A stretch of DNA of 64,000 nucleotides from Muribaculum intestinale (GTDB taxonomy: Bacteria; Bacteroidota; Bacteroidia; Bacteroidales; Muribaculaceae), in NCBI RefSeq assembly GCF_002201515.1, contig NZ_CP021421.1, positions 2,914,001-2,978,000 on the forward strand, given 5' to 3'. Every line of letters begins with the position of its first letter. Positions within the stretch are counted from its first letter, which is position 1. The position numbers and the translations under genes are program-made. The notes beneath the pieces are model-generated. The model worked only from the letters and a program-made list of their open reading frames with translations, was not told where the DNA came from and made no database searches. Positions 1 to 9,319 of the stretch are shown here, piece after piece.

Positions 1-1030
1 ATACCGTCGCTCGCGTTGGCAATGGCTTCTATCTTTCCCGTATATAATGAGGACGGCAGCTATAATTTCGACAATTACAACTGGAGTTATAAGCAGCAGG
101 CTGTAATTAACCCGGTGGCTCTGGCTAATGAGCGTGAAGACCGTATGAAACGCAACAAGGTAATGGGCAAGACTTTCTTCAGTTGGGAAATAATAAGCGG
201 CCTTAACTTGAAAACCGAATTCAGCACCGCCTGGAACAGTTACCGCAGGGAGATTTATCGTCCGTCGACACTGCCTACATCGGTAAACAAAGTGCCGCCG
301 TCGAATCCCGAAGGCACGCTGCGCATAAAAGATTATCTAAGCTGGACATGGGAGAATACACTGTCGTATAACACCCGCATAAATAATATTCATGATATTT
401 CTGCCGTGCTTGGTCAGTCTATGCAACGTGAATCAATAGAAGGAAGCCGTATTACGGCCAATGGCTTTCCGAATGATCTTGTCACGACTCTTAATGCGTC
501 GACAGTGGCGACCAATTAGGATTCTTCCAGGCAGGCATTGTCGCTGGCATCGGTATTTGCCAGAATACAGTATAATTACGACAGCCGCTATCTGTTGTCG
601 GCGTCGTTGCGTGCTGACGGCTCATCGCGTTTCGGTAGCAATAACCGGTGGGGATACTTCCCTTCGGTGTCGGCCGGATGATATCTGTCGGAAGAAAGTT
701 TCCTGAAAGACTATACATGGCTTGACGCATTGAAACTACGTGCAAGTTATGGTGTGTCGGGTAATTTCAGTATCGGCAATTACGACTACTATGCATCGCT
801 GGTTGCCGACAATTATGTAGTAGGCACCGGTGTGGGGTCTGTTGCTCCCGGACTTTATCCGTCGACAATCAGCACCCCGGATTTGGGATGGGAAAAGACA
901 AAGATGACCAATATCGGTCTGGAGTTCGGTGTGTTCAATATGTTGCGTCTGGAAGTGGATGTATATAACAGTAATACTTCCGATATGCTATTGAATGTCC
1001 CCACTCCTTATTTGGCGGGTTTCCCCCGAG
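1..1030 (+). pseudogene. SusC/RagA-type TonB-dependent receptor, C-terminal barrel part, decayed
   Basis: The reading frame is open from the window edge and encodes the outer-membrane barrel part of a SusC-family receptor; the stretch around RADGSSRFGSNNRWGYFP is typical of the family, which imports glycans through the outer membrane with SusD and TonB. Two stop codons interrupt the same frame: TAG at 517-519 and TGA at 679-681. The second sits where relatives have Trp in SAGW, so a TGG to TGA change is likely; the first may be the same kind of change. After about position 1020 the receptor sequence stops matching the family and runs into an unrelated transporter fragment in another frame. 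The receptor is therefore dead and 3' truncated. Confidence 0.85.
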
Positions 1031-1059
1031 AGATATGGATATGCATCGGTCGAGAGCGA

Positions 1060-1723
1060 TATAAAATCCAATGATGAAGATTGTGAGGATTTCAACGATG
1101 CACAGAAAATGGTATTGCGGATGCCTGCTATATGGATTCTTGCTTTTGCAAGTGCATTCATGTATATAAGCTGTTATGCGGTAAACAGCAGGGGCGTGTT
1201 TTTTCTGCAGGCAGAGAAAGGTTATGACACAATTGATGCGAGCTTTATAATATCTATCAGTTCGGTCTGCGGGATTGTCGGCACTGAATTTTCGGGATTG
1301 ATTTCCGATCGTTTTTTCAGAGGGAGTCGCAATGTACCGGCACTGATATTCGGCATTCTTAATGTGGCTGCTTTGTCAATGTTCCTTCTGATTCCCGGAC
1401 GTCATTTCTGGGTCGATGTTTTGTTGATGATAATGTTCGGGCTTGGTATCGGTGTGCTGATATGCTTTCTCGGGGGCTTGATGGCGGTAGACATAGCTCC
1501 TAAAAAAGCCTCTGGCGCGGCTTTGGGTATAGTGGGTATTGCATCGTATATCGGAGCGGCACTTCAGGATATCATGAACGGTGTGCTTATAGAGAATAAT
1601 AAGACGATGACAGAAAGTGGCGGTGTCTACGATTTTACTTGTGTGGGATATTTCTGGATAGGTGCGGCAATGTTATCGGTATTGCTCACTCTTTGTGTAT
1701 GGAATGCCCCAAAAAATAACTGA
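1060..1723 (+). pseudogene. MFS transporter, OPA (UhpC/GlpT-like) family, C-terminal half only
   Basis: Roughly the last 220 residues of an organophosphate:phosphate antiporter-type MFS protein, with about six hydrophobic segments and the stretches MYISCYAVN, GIVGTEFSGLISDRFFRG and KKASGAALGIVGIASYIGAALQD. No start codon belongs to it: the frame opens upstream inside the receptor fragment. It has lost its N-terminal six helices, so transport is not expected. The junction with the SusC fragment (about 1020-1080) looks like a deletion fusing two genes. The residue R in AVNSRGVFF, where relatives usually have W, suggests relaxed constraint. Confidence 0.8.
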
Positions 1724-1982
1724 AAGCGATACACAGCATATGCTGTGCTTTATCAGTATGCAATAGGTATCGGATTGAGCAGGCCGACAGATTGAGTAGA
1801 TGACAACAAGTAAAAATATCTGGAGAGGAGCAATGCTCACGAATTACTGTTATGACGGGACTATAGGTGCTCCGATTTTATCGAAATATCTTTTCGATAG
1901 TGTAATTGTTATATAGCGTATGGGTGGGCCGTTGCTCCTGAGACAGTAGTATGAATTGTAGCAAGCTGAGAAATAAGAGTAT

Positions 1983-3017
1983 CTAAAGTAGATTGATGCC
2001 TGCATTTTTACATGCTTCAATCTGTTCCGGTGGCCATATCGAGGCCTGCACTTCTCCAATGTGTGCTTTTTGGAGGATAAACATGCACAGGCGGCTCTGG
2101 CCGATGCCACCACCGATGGAGTAGGGGAGTTGTCCGTCGAGCAGGGATTTGTGGAATCGCAATTGGCTGCGTTCGGTACAGCAACGCTTGTCAAGCTGCT
2201 CTCGAAGTGACTCCGGACTTACGCGTATTCCCATTGATGACAGTTCGAATGAGGACGATAGCACGGGGTTCCAGAAAATCAAGTCGCCGTTGAGTCCTGT
2301 ATATCCGTCGGAGTTTGGGGTAATCCAGTCATCGTAATCGGGTGCCCGGCCGTCGTGTGGCTCTCCGTTGCTCAGTTCATTTCCGATACCGATGAGGAAT
2401 ATTGCGCCGTATTCTTGGGCGGCTGCATCCTCGCGTTGGCGGGGTGTCAGGTCGGGATATTGCTGTAGTAGTTCTTCGGTGTGGATGAATGTCAGTTTTT
2501 CAGGAAGCACCGGGGTAATGTGAGGGAACTGTCGGTATATGCGGTCTTCAATAAGTCGGACTACGTCGTAAATTTTTGTTACAGTTTCCTTAAGATAGTT
2601 GAGGTTGCGATCTTTAGGTGAGATTGTTTTTTCCCAGTCCCATTGGTCGACATAGAGCGAGTGGGTATTGTCAAGGTCCTCGAATGTGCGGATTGCATTC
2701 ATGTCGGTATACAGTCCGAATCCGGGAGCTATATCATAAGCTCCAAGTTTGGCTCGTTTCCATTTTGCCAGGGAATGGACTACTTCGGCTTTGGCTCCTC
2801 CCATCGCATCAATCTGGAATGATACCGCGTGTTCGACTCCGTTGAGGTCATCATTCAGGCCGGTGCCGCTGAGTACAAAAAGCGGAGCGGTGACTCGCCG
2901 CAGGTTTAGGGCGCGTGCCAATTCGGTTTGAAAGCCTTCTTTTATTGTCTTGATGGCAATCTCAGTGGTCTCCGGGAGGAGTTTCTGCTTATATTTTTTA
3001 GGAATGATAAGTGGCAT
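1983..3017 (-). CDS. asnA: Aspartate--ammonia ligase (asparagine synthetase A)
   Basis: AsnA makes asparagine from aspartate, ammonia and ATP in the cytosol and has a class II tRNA-synthetase-like fold. The product is 344 residues, the usual length. It opens MPLIIPKKYKQKL and carries family stretches such as GLNDDLNGVE, VVHSLAKWKRAKL, LYTDMNAIR, SLYVDQWDWE and, near the C-terminus, the class II motif GGGIGQSRLCMF. An upstream ATG at 3050 lies inside a good Bacteroidota promoter, so the ATG at 3017 is chosen; it leaves a leader of about 25-30 bases. The gene appears monocistronic, faces the decayed transporter and looks intact. Confidence 0.95.
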   Translation of the reverse strand: MPLIIPKKYKQKLLPETTEIAIKTIKEGFQTELARALNLRRVTAPLFVLSGTGLNDDLNGVEHAVSFQIDAMGGAKAEVVHSLAKWKRAKLGAYDIAPGFGLYTDMNAIRTFEDLDNTHSLYVDQWDWEKTISPKDRNLNYLKETVTKIYDVVRLIEDRIYRQFPHITPVLPEKLTFIHTEELLQQYPDLTPRQREDAAAQEYGAIFLIGIGNELSNGEPHDGRAPDYDDWITPNSDGYTGLNGDLIFWNPVLSSSFELSSMGIRVSPESLREQLDKRCCTERSQLRFHKSLLDGQLPYSIGGGIGQSRLCMFILQKAHIGEVQASIWPPEQIEACKNAGINLL

Positions 3018-3047
3018 AGTCGTGATACATTTGTTAATAGTATGCCG

Positions 3048-3079
3048 CAAAGTAAAGCAAATGTTTTATAAAAAGCAAA
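3048..3079 (-). promoter_or_regulatory. Bacteroidota-type promoter of asnA
   Basis: On the minus strand a TTTG box (3076-3079) is followed after 20 bases by TTACTTTG (3048-3055), close to the -33 TTTG / -7 TAnnTTTG consensus of Bacteroidota sigma-ABfr. Transcription would start near 3042, downstream of the ATG at 3050, which decides the asnA start at 3017. Confidence 0.6.
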
Positions 3080-3219
3080 TTTATATGACAAAAAGATTGA
3101 TTTGGTTTGGAGTTTGTTTCAAAGTGGCGGTAGCGTGTGCTTTTGTCTGTTCGTTACGGTGGTTTGTGAGGGTGAGGTAGATGATATTTGCAATGTAAAA
3201 TCGAACTGATGAGATTAAC

Positions 3220-3243
3220 AGTTGTTATACTTCTGTAACAACT
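3220..3243. promoter_or_regulatory. Perfect dyad upstream of the DUF3943 gene
   Basis: AGTTGTTA and TAACAACT form a perfect 8-bp inverted repeat with an 8-base spacer, 20 bases before the DUF3943 start codon. It could be an operator or a leader hairpin. No regulator can be named. Confidence 0.4.
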
Positions 3244-3262
3244 ATATCTCAACAATGGATTA

Positions 3263-4762
3263 ATGATTAGCTTAAGATACCTCATATTATTAATGTGCAT
3301 ATTGTCGGGCGCCTGTACTGTGTCGGCCCAAATGCCTATAAAGCTGCGGGTGCTTCCGGAGGTGCCGCCGGATAGTGCTGACGTGGCCTATTATTCAAAG
3401 CCGCATTTCTGGCGTGCGGCAGGAGAGGTGGTGGGGTTTAATCTGGGCTTATGGGCATTTGACCGTTATGTGCAGCGCGGAGATTTTGCATACATAAGTA
3501 TGAACAGTGTCAAGGAAAATTTTCGCAAAGGATTTAAATGGGATAACGACAAGCTGGGGACAAATATGTTTCTGCACCCCTATAACGGAAGTCTCTATTA
3601 TAATTCAGCACGAAGCAATGGTTTCAACTACTGGCAGTCTGCTCTGTTTTCTATTGGAGGTAGCGCTATGTGGGAGCTTTTTATGGAATGTGAATATCCC
3701 TCGACCAATGACATTATAGCTACTCCGATAGGTGGCACGGCAATCGGAGAGGTGTTTTTCCGCGCGTCAGATGCAATCATAGATGACCGCGATACCGGAG
3801 CTTCCCGGTTTGGCCGAGAAGCTGCGGTGTTTGTAATTTCACCGATGAGGGGACTTACACGTATTATCACAGGTGATGCCTGGCGCGTTCGTACCACACG
3901 TGGGCGTCTGTATGGGACACCTCCGGTATCGGTCGAATTCTCTGTGGGTACTCGCGGGATATACCTTAACGATGAGGCATCGTCGTCGGCAGTAGGTGCG
4001 ACTGCAGAGATAAATGTAGAATATGGTGACAGGTTTGAGGTGACTTCAACCAATCCGTTCGATTATTTTACAGTCAGAGCAGATCTTGGTGTAGTAAGCC
4101 GTCAGCCGCTGTTGAGTCAGCTCAATATAAAAGGTCGGCTTATCGCACGCGAAATATATGATGTTGCTTCTCGCAAGATGAGTGTTGGACTTTATCAGCA
4201 TTTTGATTATTATGATTCCGATACGATACATAAAGCGGATCCGTCTCATGTGTCAAGGGTGCCATATAAATTGGGTATCCCTGCCAGCCTGGGGGCCGGA
4301 TGGATGTTCCGCGACGCGAGTAATCCTCAATGGACTTTGGATACTTATTTGCACGGTAATGTGGTGATGCTCGGTTCGATACTGTCGGACTATTATCATG
4401 TGGATGAGCGTAATTATAATCTTGCCAGTGGTTTTTCAATTAAAGGAGGCGTAAATTTTGTGTTTAATCGCGACCGTTTTTCAGCCTCTCTCTCTCATGA
4501 ATACTACCGACTTTTTACATGGAAGGGATATCATCGGGATACGAATCTTGCAAGAAGCGATCCCCGTACGCTTGATGTTCAGGGAGACCATTCTGCAGCT
4601 TCATTCAATGTGAGTGAGTTGCGTGCCGATTTGCGTATATGGAATAAACTGTATCTCTCGGCTGCGGTGAGTCATTATCATCGTTCGACACGATATCGCG
4701 ACTATCCGCATGTGAAGTCGAATACTACCGGCGTGCGTGTCATGCTTACTTATAAGCTCTGA
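3263..4762 (+). CDS. DUF3943 domain outer-membrane protein
   Basis: A 499-residue protein with a signal peptide ending near SGACTVSAQ. The DUF3943 domain follows at about residues 40-215, seen in FNLGLWAFDRYV, DNDKLGTNMFLHPYNGSLYYN, ARSNGFNYW and MWELFMECEYPS. The rest is rich in alternating aromatic and polar residues and ends in YKL, as expected for an outer-membrane beta barrel. The family is common in Bacteroidota; its function is unknown, and a lipid or envelope role would be a guess. It stands alone, with a long hairpin just downstream. It looks complete. Confidence 0.85.
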   Translation: MISLRYLILLMCILSGACTVSAQMPIKLRVLPEVPPDSADVAYYSKPHFWRAAGEVVGFNLGLWAFDRYVQRGDFAYISMNSVKENFRKGFKWDNDKLGTNMFLHPYNGSLYYNSARSNGFNYWQSALFSIGGSAMWELFMECEYPSTNDIIATPIGGTAIGEVFFRASDAIIDDRDTGASRFGREAAVFVISPMRGLTRIITGDAWRVRTTRGRLYGTPPVSVEFSVGTRGIYLNDEASSSAVGATAEINVEYGDRFEVTSTNPFDYFTVRADLGVVSRQPLLSQLNIKGRLIAREIYDVASRKMSVGLYQHFDYYDSDTIHKADPSHVSRVPYKLGIPASLGAGWMFRDASNPQWTLDTYLHGNVVMLGSILSDYYHVDERNYNLASGFSIKGGVNFVFNRDRFSASLSHEYYRLFTWKGYHRDTNLARSDPRTLDVQGDHSAASFNVSELRADLRIWNKLYLSAAVSHYHRSTRYRDYPHVKSNTTGVRVMLTYKL

Positions 4763-4783
4763 TAGACAGCCTATTGGATGAAT

Positions 4784-4817
4784 AAGTGGCACTTACCATC
4801 TCGGTGAGTGCCACTTT
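4784..4817 (+). terminator. Hairpin terminator after the DUF3943 gene
   Basis: A 14-bp stem, AAGTGGCACTTACC against GGTGAGTGCCACTT with one G-T pair, around a 5-base loop, starts 22 bases after the stop codon. The T tract after it is short, so termination may be partial or factor assisted. Confidence 0.55.
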
Positions 4818-5270
4818 AGTGAATTATGGTATGGATGAATTGTTTTAAGTACTCCTTGATTTTTATAGTATTCCTCAAGGGAATAAAATTGGATGCGATA
4901 CGATGTCAGTATAGATAGTCTGTATTGTTTTCGTTTGCAAAGATAATATTTGTTTTTGAAATAAAAAATATTTCGAAACGAAATTTACTAAATGGTGGTA
5001 GCCGAGCATAGTTGCAGAGTTTTGCTGTTGTTGGATTAATAAGTTTTGTCATGGCAATATTGGGGACTACTGTGTAATGTAGAAGCATGAGTCGATTGGG
5101 GAGATTGATCAATTGATATGAATTTCTCTATGGTGTCCTATTTGTGGTTTATGTCATGATTGGAGGGGTAGCATGCGGTATGCTGTACGTATTGTTGTTC
5201 TTAGATGGGATGTGTCATTGTCTCGTTTTCTGCGTTTTTTGAAAAATGTGCAGAATTTTGCAAAGAAAAA
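4818..5270. other. Intergenic stretch without a supported gene
   Basis: About 450 AT-rich bases between the DUF3943 terminator and the tRNA promoter. Only short frames without recognisable products are present, and I see no RNA gene or repeat in it. Confidence 0.6.
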
Positions 5271-5302
5271 TTTGCATAATAAAAATATCCTTGTTAACTT
5301 TG
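5271..5302 (+). promoter_or_regulatory. Promoter of tRNA-Ser
   Basis: TTTG at 5271-5274, then 20 bases, then TAACTTTG at 5295-5302: a full match to the Bacteroidota -33/-7 pattern, ending about 40 bases before the tRNA. Confidence 0.75.
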
Positions 5303-5343
5303 CACCGCTGAAAAGGAAATAACCCACGCAAACATCAGCAAAA

Positions 5344-5431
5344 GGAGAGGTGGGTGAGTGGCTGAAACCACCGGTTTGCTAAACCGACGTAGGATACAAT
5401 CCTACCACGAGTTCGAATCTCGTCCTCTCCG
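5344..5431 (+). tRNA. tRNA-Ser (anticodon GCT)
   Basis: An 88-nt class II tRNA. Acceptor stem GGAGAGG (5344-5350) pairs with CCTCTCC (5424-5430), with discriminator G. The anticodon loop TTTGCTAA gives GCT, there is a long variable arm, and the T arm reads GTTCGAATC. CCA is not encoded. Prophage-type genes begin about 200 bases downstream, so the tRNA may have served as an attachment site, although I found no second copy of its 3' end. Confidence 0.95.
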
Positions 5432-5476
5432 CAATCTCACTTGATTATCAAGTGATTATCGAAAAGGTACACGAAA

Positions 5477-5514
5477 CGACCCCGAAAGTCACATTTCCGG
5501 GGTCGCTTTTTTTT
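5477..5514 (+). terminator. Rho-independent terminator after tRNA-Ser
   Basis: GACCCCG pairs with CGGGGTC over a loop of about 12 bases and is followed by GC and eight T residues. Confidence 0.85.
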
Positions 5515-5632
5515 GTGTGAGTAACCACTCACACACCCATAAAGAAAACGCCCGACAAGCTGCCGGGCGAATTGTCATTGTTCCCCTTTCGGGGCTTTCG
5601 CAACAATGATGTTGCAAAGGTAAGAATTTTTT

Positions 5633-6247
5633 TCAAAAGATGCGGCGCAACCCTGATAAAATTCTTTTTATCCAATTCAAGATTGGAACACGTTTCAGGT
5701 ATAGAAGCGCAACCGCGCCGACGGCGACAATATAAAAGATGTACCGCCAACGCTTGGGGTCGGGCGCGGGTTGTTCGACACGATTGTTTATTTCTTCGGC
5801 GACCGAAACATTTGCATTGCATTTGGATTCCTCTTGCTTTCGGGATTCCTTGCTTTCACCGTTGGTCCTGTTTTCCGATTCAATGACGGTTTGCCGAATT
5901 GATTTGATGTTGCCGGACACCTGACCGAAACCGGGAATGTTAACGGATGCGGTCTGGGGTGTTCGTGTCGGGGCGGGTTCGGGGTTATCCCTTACCGTGT
6001 CGGGCGATGCCCTTGCGTCCGGCGAAGCTGCCGGGGTTGGGGTCGTGTCAAAGATGATTTCAGTTATCACGACTTTGCCGTGTTCCGTTCGGGTCGTGTC
6101 AACAACCGTTTCAGTTTCTTGCTTGGTCGTTTCCTGAACACTTGCCGATTCTACCGACACGGTGGTGGTCGCTTCCTGAACCTTACGGGTCGAAGCACAC
6201 GACGCAAGCATCAGGGCAAGGGCGATGAAGAAGAACACACGTTTCAT
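5633..6247 (-). CDS. Lipoprotein with C-terminal membrane helix, candidate unimolecular phage spanin
   Basis: 204 residues. A lipoprotein signal ends in LASC (Cys17). A long Thr/Pro/Glu-rich, low-complexity middle follows, then one hydrophobic segment near residues 169-184 ([16 protein letters not shown]) and a basic tail. An outer-membrane lipid anchor plus a C-terminal inner-membrane helix in one chain is the u-spanin layout, which joins the two membranes at phage lysis. Position supports this: it is the last gene of a minus-strand holin-endolysin cassette and overlaps the endolysin stop by 4 bases. The assignment rests on architecture and context, not on recognised homology. No other phage gene survives beside it. 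Confidence 0.6.
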   Translation of the reverse strand: MKRVFFFIALALMLASCASTRKVQEATTTVSVESASVQETTKQETETVVDTTRTEHGKVVITEIIFDTTPTPAASPDARASPDTVRDNPEPAPTRTPQTASVNIPGFGQVSGNIKSIRQTVIESENRTNGESKESRKQEESKCNANVSVAEEINNRVEQPAPDPKRWRYIFYIVAVGAVALLYLKRVPILNWIKRILSGLRRIF

Positions 6248-6828
6248 GGGCGAAATTCTTTTATCGCTTCAAGACGGCGCAACGATCCATTGATGAAGCG
6301 TTTGTTGGTGTACTTCTTCAATTCGGCTTCCGTCGCCTTGCGTCCGATTTTGCGTTCATACTTTGCCACCGATTGCGCGGTGATGTCGTTTAAGAACTTC
6401 TTGCGGGCTTCAAAGATTGCGTCGAAAAGCTGCTGTGGGTTGGCGGCATTGACGGCGGCAAGGGTCTTTTCGCCGACAATGCCATCAGGTGTGACACCCA
6501 AGACACGTTGCGGAATTACAATGCCGTGCTTGCCTGACCCCCATACCCAATCGACAAGGATGTTTGCGACACCTTGCGACAAAATGCAGTCGGCTTTCCA
6601 CCTATCCCAAAAAGCGGGCTTCAACACGCGGTCGCGCACGTCGGCATCGGTCAGCATTTTCAGGTCGGCAACATCAATGTCGCCGTCGCCGTCTTTGTCG
6701 TAACCGACTTGTCGCCACGTTGCGATTGTTACGCCTTTGTTTGTCGCGCCCCCGGCATCGGCGGGGTCATTGACAAAACCACCCTCAAATTTGAGGATGT
6801 AAGGCAATAAGGAATCAACATTTGCCAT
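6244..6828 (-). CDS. Phage endolysin, GH108 N-acetylmuramidase with peptidoglycan-binding domain
   Basis: 194 residues. The N-terminal GH108 domain shows [22 protein letters not shown], with Glu15 the expected catalytic acid. The C-terminal part (about residues 107-190, beginning [20 protein letters not shown]) is a PG_binding_3-type domain. Such enzymes cut the glycan backbone of peptidoglycan. There is no signal peptide, so it would need a holin for release. The holin-like remnant lies 22 bases upstream and the spanin-like gene overlaps downstream. The product looks full length. Confidence 0.85.
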   Translation of the reverse strand: MANVDSLLPYILKFEGGFVNDPADAGGATNKGVTIATWRQVGYDKDGDGDIDVADLKMLTDADVRDRVLKPAFWDRWKADCILSQGVANILVDWVWGSGKHGIVIPQRVLGVTPDGIVGEKTLAAVNAANPQQLFDAIFEARKKFLNDITAQSVAKYERKIGRKATEAELKKYTNKRFINGSLRRLEAIKEFRP

Positions 6829-6850
6829 GTGGATAAATGATTGGGGTTAA

Positions 6851-7132
6851 TTACTCAACACCGGGCGATGTTGCCGTGGTGTCATTGTTCTTGTTCCTTT
6901 CGGGGTGCTTCAATTCGTGCAAGTCGATGTCAAAATGCCTTTCGGTCTTATCAACCATGATTCGTTGTGCGACATCTGCCCAACGTGCATCATTGCAAGA
7001 CGATTCGTTTTCAAGCATTGACCATATTTGCCAAAAACACACCGTTCCGGCAACGATGTTGGGCAACATCATCGCCATGTCGGGGAAAATGATTGTGTCT
7101 ATCAGGTAGGCAAGCACGGTCACGGCATCCAT
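6851..7132 (-). pseudogene. Phage holin-like gene, probably N-terminally truncated
   Basis: 93 residues with hydrophobic stretches (VLAYLIDTIIFPDMAMMLPNI and VAGTVCFWQIWSMLEN) and a polar tail. Its place directly before the endolysin and the SMLEN-type motif suggest a holin, but the segment set is short for a Bacteroidota phage holin. The upstream sequence switches abruptly to a recombinase fragment, the two reading frames overlapping at 7120-7132. I read this as the 3' part of a holin gene joined to another gene by deletion. A complete small holin cannot be excluded. Confidence 0.5.
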
Positions 7133-7278
7133 GCCTTAGGTGATGCCGAGAGTTTCGCGCTGAAAGCTGCCTCCGAGTATCTGCCTACGTTTATACGCCC
7201 CATCACCGGACACAGACCGTCATCCGACATCTCGCTCTTTTTAAGGTAGAACGAAACCTTTAATCCGCTCTTTTTCAT
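7120..7278 (-). pseudogene. Tyrosine recombinase, N-terminal arm-binding fragment
   Basis: About 50 codons starting MKKSGLKVSFYLKKSEMSD and continuing through CPVMGRINVGRYSEAAFSAKLS. This is the arm-type DNA-binding domain that opens Bacteroidota phage and conjugative-element integrases. The frame ends soon after SPKAW, and no core or catalytic domain follows. The break coincides with the start of the holin fragment. Confidence 0.75.
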
Positions 7279-7535
7279 AACTCTATTCTTTGTTTGCAAA
7301 ATTAACTGATATAGAGTAATTTGTAGGTATGCAAAACGTGGCGGAACCACGAATAGGAATCACAGAGTCCATTCCGAAGCCTATATTTCTTCGCATTGCC
7401 GGGAAAAATCGCTAAATTTGCAGTAGCAAAGATGCCTGACAAGCGGGTTCAATGACATAAAACAGGGATAATCATCCATCGTTCGAGGGACGCTTCAAAA
7501 TCGAGTCTGACAATAGACTCGTCGGAAAACTTGAA

Positions 7536-8123
7536 ATGGGTAGTCATGGCGATGATTGGTATTTCAACGGCAATGCCGAGCTTGTTAAAGAAAAGCCTGT
7601 GATGCCGGAAAATCTTAACCCAGAACTTGAAGATATCATACTTCCGTCAGATTATGGTGTGCTGGCTCGTGACCGGAATATAGCATGGGAAGCTCTCTCA
7701 ACCCTAACCCCAGAATCATATGGCTACGCGGAGAAAAATATGGTGGAAAAACTGCTGAATGCAAAGACATATCCGATTACACCGAAAGATATGATAGGGT
7801 TTCGCCGTGTGCGTTCCATACAGATAGATGCCCGTGACGGCATATTCTCTTATCCGTATTTCAATTGCAGGTTCAAGAAAGCCGATGGAAAGGTTTTCTT
7901 TGAAAAGACAACCGGTAGCCAGCGTAAATCGGGATATGTCTATCAGAACAGTCCGGAGTCGCTTGTCTTTCTCGGAGGCTGGAGCGTTAACGATGACCCT
8001 CAGACCGGATACGGCAGTACAAACTCAGTTGTCGGCAAGGTCTATAAGATCGGCCCACGCAAAGCCATCATGATTTTTCCGACGGAAGAAGACCGGGTTG
8101 AAATCTACGAACTCACAAAATAA
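7536..8123 (+). CDS. DUF4893-like protein, 5' end uncertain
   Basis: 195 residues from this ATG. The C-terminal half has the DUF4893-like pattern: YPYFNCRF, FFEKTTGSQRKSG, LVFLGGW, YGSTNSVVGKVYKIGPRKAIMIFP and a final YELTK. Function is unknown. The frame stays open and coding-like upstream to about 7461 (FEGRFKIESDNRLVGKL) but has no ATG there before a stop at 7458. Either a non-ATG start is used or the gene lost its 5' end near the recombinase fragment. A TAAATTTG box at 7413-7420 could be a -7 element. It begins the long plus-strand gene run and lies 5 bases before the beta-lactamase-like gene. Confidence 0.6.
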   Translation: MGSHGDDWYFNGNAELVKEKPVMPENLNPELEDIILPSDYGVLARDRNIAWEALSTLTPESYGYAEKNMVEKLLNAKTYPITPKDMIGFRRVRSIQIDARDGIFSYPYFNCRFKKADGKVFFEKTTGSQRKSGYVYQNSPESLVFLGGWSVNDDPQTGYGSTNSVVGKVYKIGPRKAIMIFPTEEDRVEIYELTK

Positions 8124-8128
8124 CAGTC

Positions 8129-9298
8129 ATGAAGAAGACCATATATTCAATATTGTCGGCAATCTGTCTGCTTTATTTGATTGGTTGCTCCACGCCAAAG
8201 TATTCCATCTTCCGTTATGACAACGGAGATGACTATTTTCGCGAGGGGCTGCACCGCATAGTAGGCAAGGATTGTAAAATCGGTTTTGCCGATGAGAAAG
8301 GGAATGTTGTCATATCTCCCCGGTTCGCATTCGTGTTCCCATTTGAAAATGGTCTTGCGAAAGCGACACATGAGGGTCATCAGGTGGCAGAGGGTGAACA
8401 TTGGCAATGGATTAGTCCGGAGTGGTTTTACATAGACCACAAGGGAAATATTATAAGAAACGACCACCGCTATTCCCAGATCGAGGAGCGGCTGAAAACT
8501 TATGTTGCCGCACAGGATACCCGGATTGGTGTTGCCGTGATAATCGACGGAAAAGATACCGTATCGGTCAACGGCAATCGTGATTTCCCGATGTTAAGCG
8601 TCTATAAGTTCCCGCAGGCGCTGGCTGTCGCCGATTACTGCATGAAAAAAGGTATAACATTGTCGGACACCATCGGCATTCAGGCAAAGGAGATAAAAGA
8701 GGATACTTGGAGTCCAATGCGGAATAAATATGGTGTCAGTGATTTGCGTCTGCCGCTGTCGGAGATTCTTGAATACTCCCTGCAACAGAGCGACAATAAC
8801 GCTTGCGACGTGTTGTTCCGACTTATCGGAGGACCGCAGGTTTCCGACAGTCTGATGAAGGCTTCAGGCTATGGAGACATCACCATCGGCTCGACCGAGG
8901 ATGAAATGCACCGTGATCCGTATCTCTGTTATCAGAACCGGGCGACCCCGATTGCAATGGCTCGTCTTTTCGATAAGTTCTACCGTCTTGAAATGCGCCA
9001 TGACAGTCCTGTCCACGAGGCTGTTGGAGCGATGATGATGTTGTGCGGCACCGGCGACAACCGTCTTCCAGCTCCGCTTGCGGCCACCGATGCTGTAATC
9101 GCCCACAAGACCGGAACAGGCGGACGCAATACTCAAGGACGTATTGTCGGAATCAACGATGCCGGATATGTATTTCTCCCGAACGGACGCGGCTATGCCA
9201 TAGCCGTCTTCATAGCAGACTCTGCCTATGATATGGCACGGACTGAAAAGATAATAGCGGATATATCCAAAATCGTATACCAATCATTAGAAAATTAA
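8129..9298 (+). CDS. Lipoprotein with WG-repeat-like N-terminus and class A beta-lactamase domain
   Basis: 389 residues. A lipoprotein signal ends in LIGC (Cys20). Residues about 36-112 look like one and a half WG-type repeats (GFADEKGNVVISPRFAFVFPFENGLA and a later FYIDHKGNII). The rest is a class A serine beta-lactamase: S157-V-Y-K160, S221-D-N223, the omega-loop Glu in STEDEMH (E257 by analogy with PER/CfxA types) and K327-T-G329. All catalytic motifs are present, of the A2 (CfxA/PER-like) kind. Such enzymes open beta-lactam rings in the periplasm; here a lipid anchor is expected. The extra N-terminal module is unusual. Activity on any drug is not shown. Confidence 0.85.
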   Translation: MKKTIYSILSAICLLYLIGCSTPKYSIFRYDNGDDYFREGLHRIVGKDCKIGFADEKGNVVISPRFAFVFPFENGLAKATHEGHQVAEGEHWQWISPEWFYIDHKGNIIRNDHRYSQIEERLKTYVAAQDTRIGVAVIIDGKDTVSVNGNRDFPMLSVYKFPQALAVADYCMKKGITLSDTIGIQAKEIKEDTWSPMRNKYGVSDLRLPLSEILEYSLQQSDNNACDVLFRLIGGPQVSDSLMKASGYGDITIGSTEDEMHRDPYLCYQNRATPIAMARLFDKFYRLEMRHDSPVHEAVGAMMMLCGTGDNRLPAPLAATDAVIAHKTGTGGRNTQGRIVGINDAGYVFLPNGRGYAIAVFIADSAYDMARTEKIIADISKIVYQSLEN

Positions 9299-9319
9299 CA
9301 ATCAGCACAATATAAGAAT

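Noticed and set aside
517..681. Stop-codon recoding in the SusC gene
   Set aside because: One TAG and one TGA plus a truncated 3' end in the same gene; other genes here use normal stops. Decay is simpler.
5633..7278. Complete prophage next to tRNA-Ser
   Set aside because: Only lysis genes and an integrase fragment remain; no structural or replication genes, and no second copy of the tRNA 3' end was found.
8129..9298. Calling the beta-lactamase-like gene a clinical resistance gene
   Set aside because: Motifs show the family, but substrate range is unknown and the N-terminal fusion and chromosomal operon context differ from mobile resistance genes.
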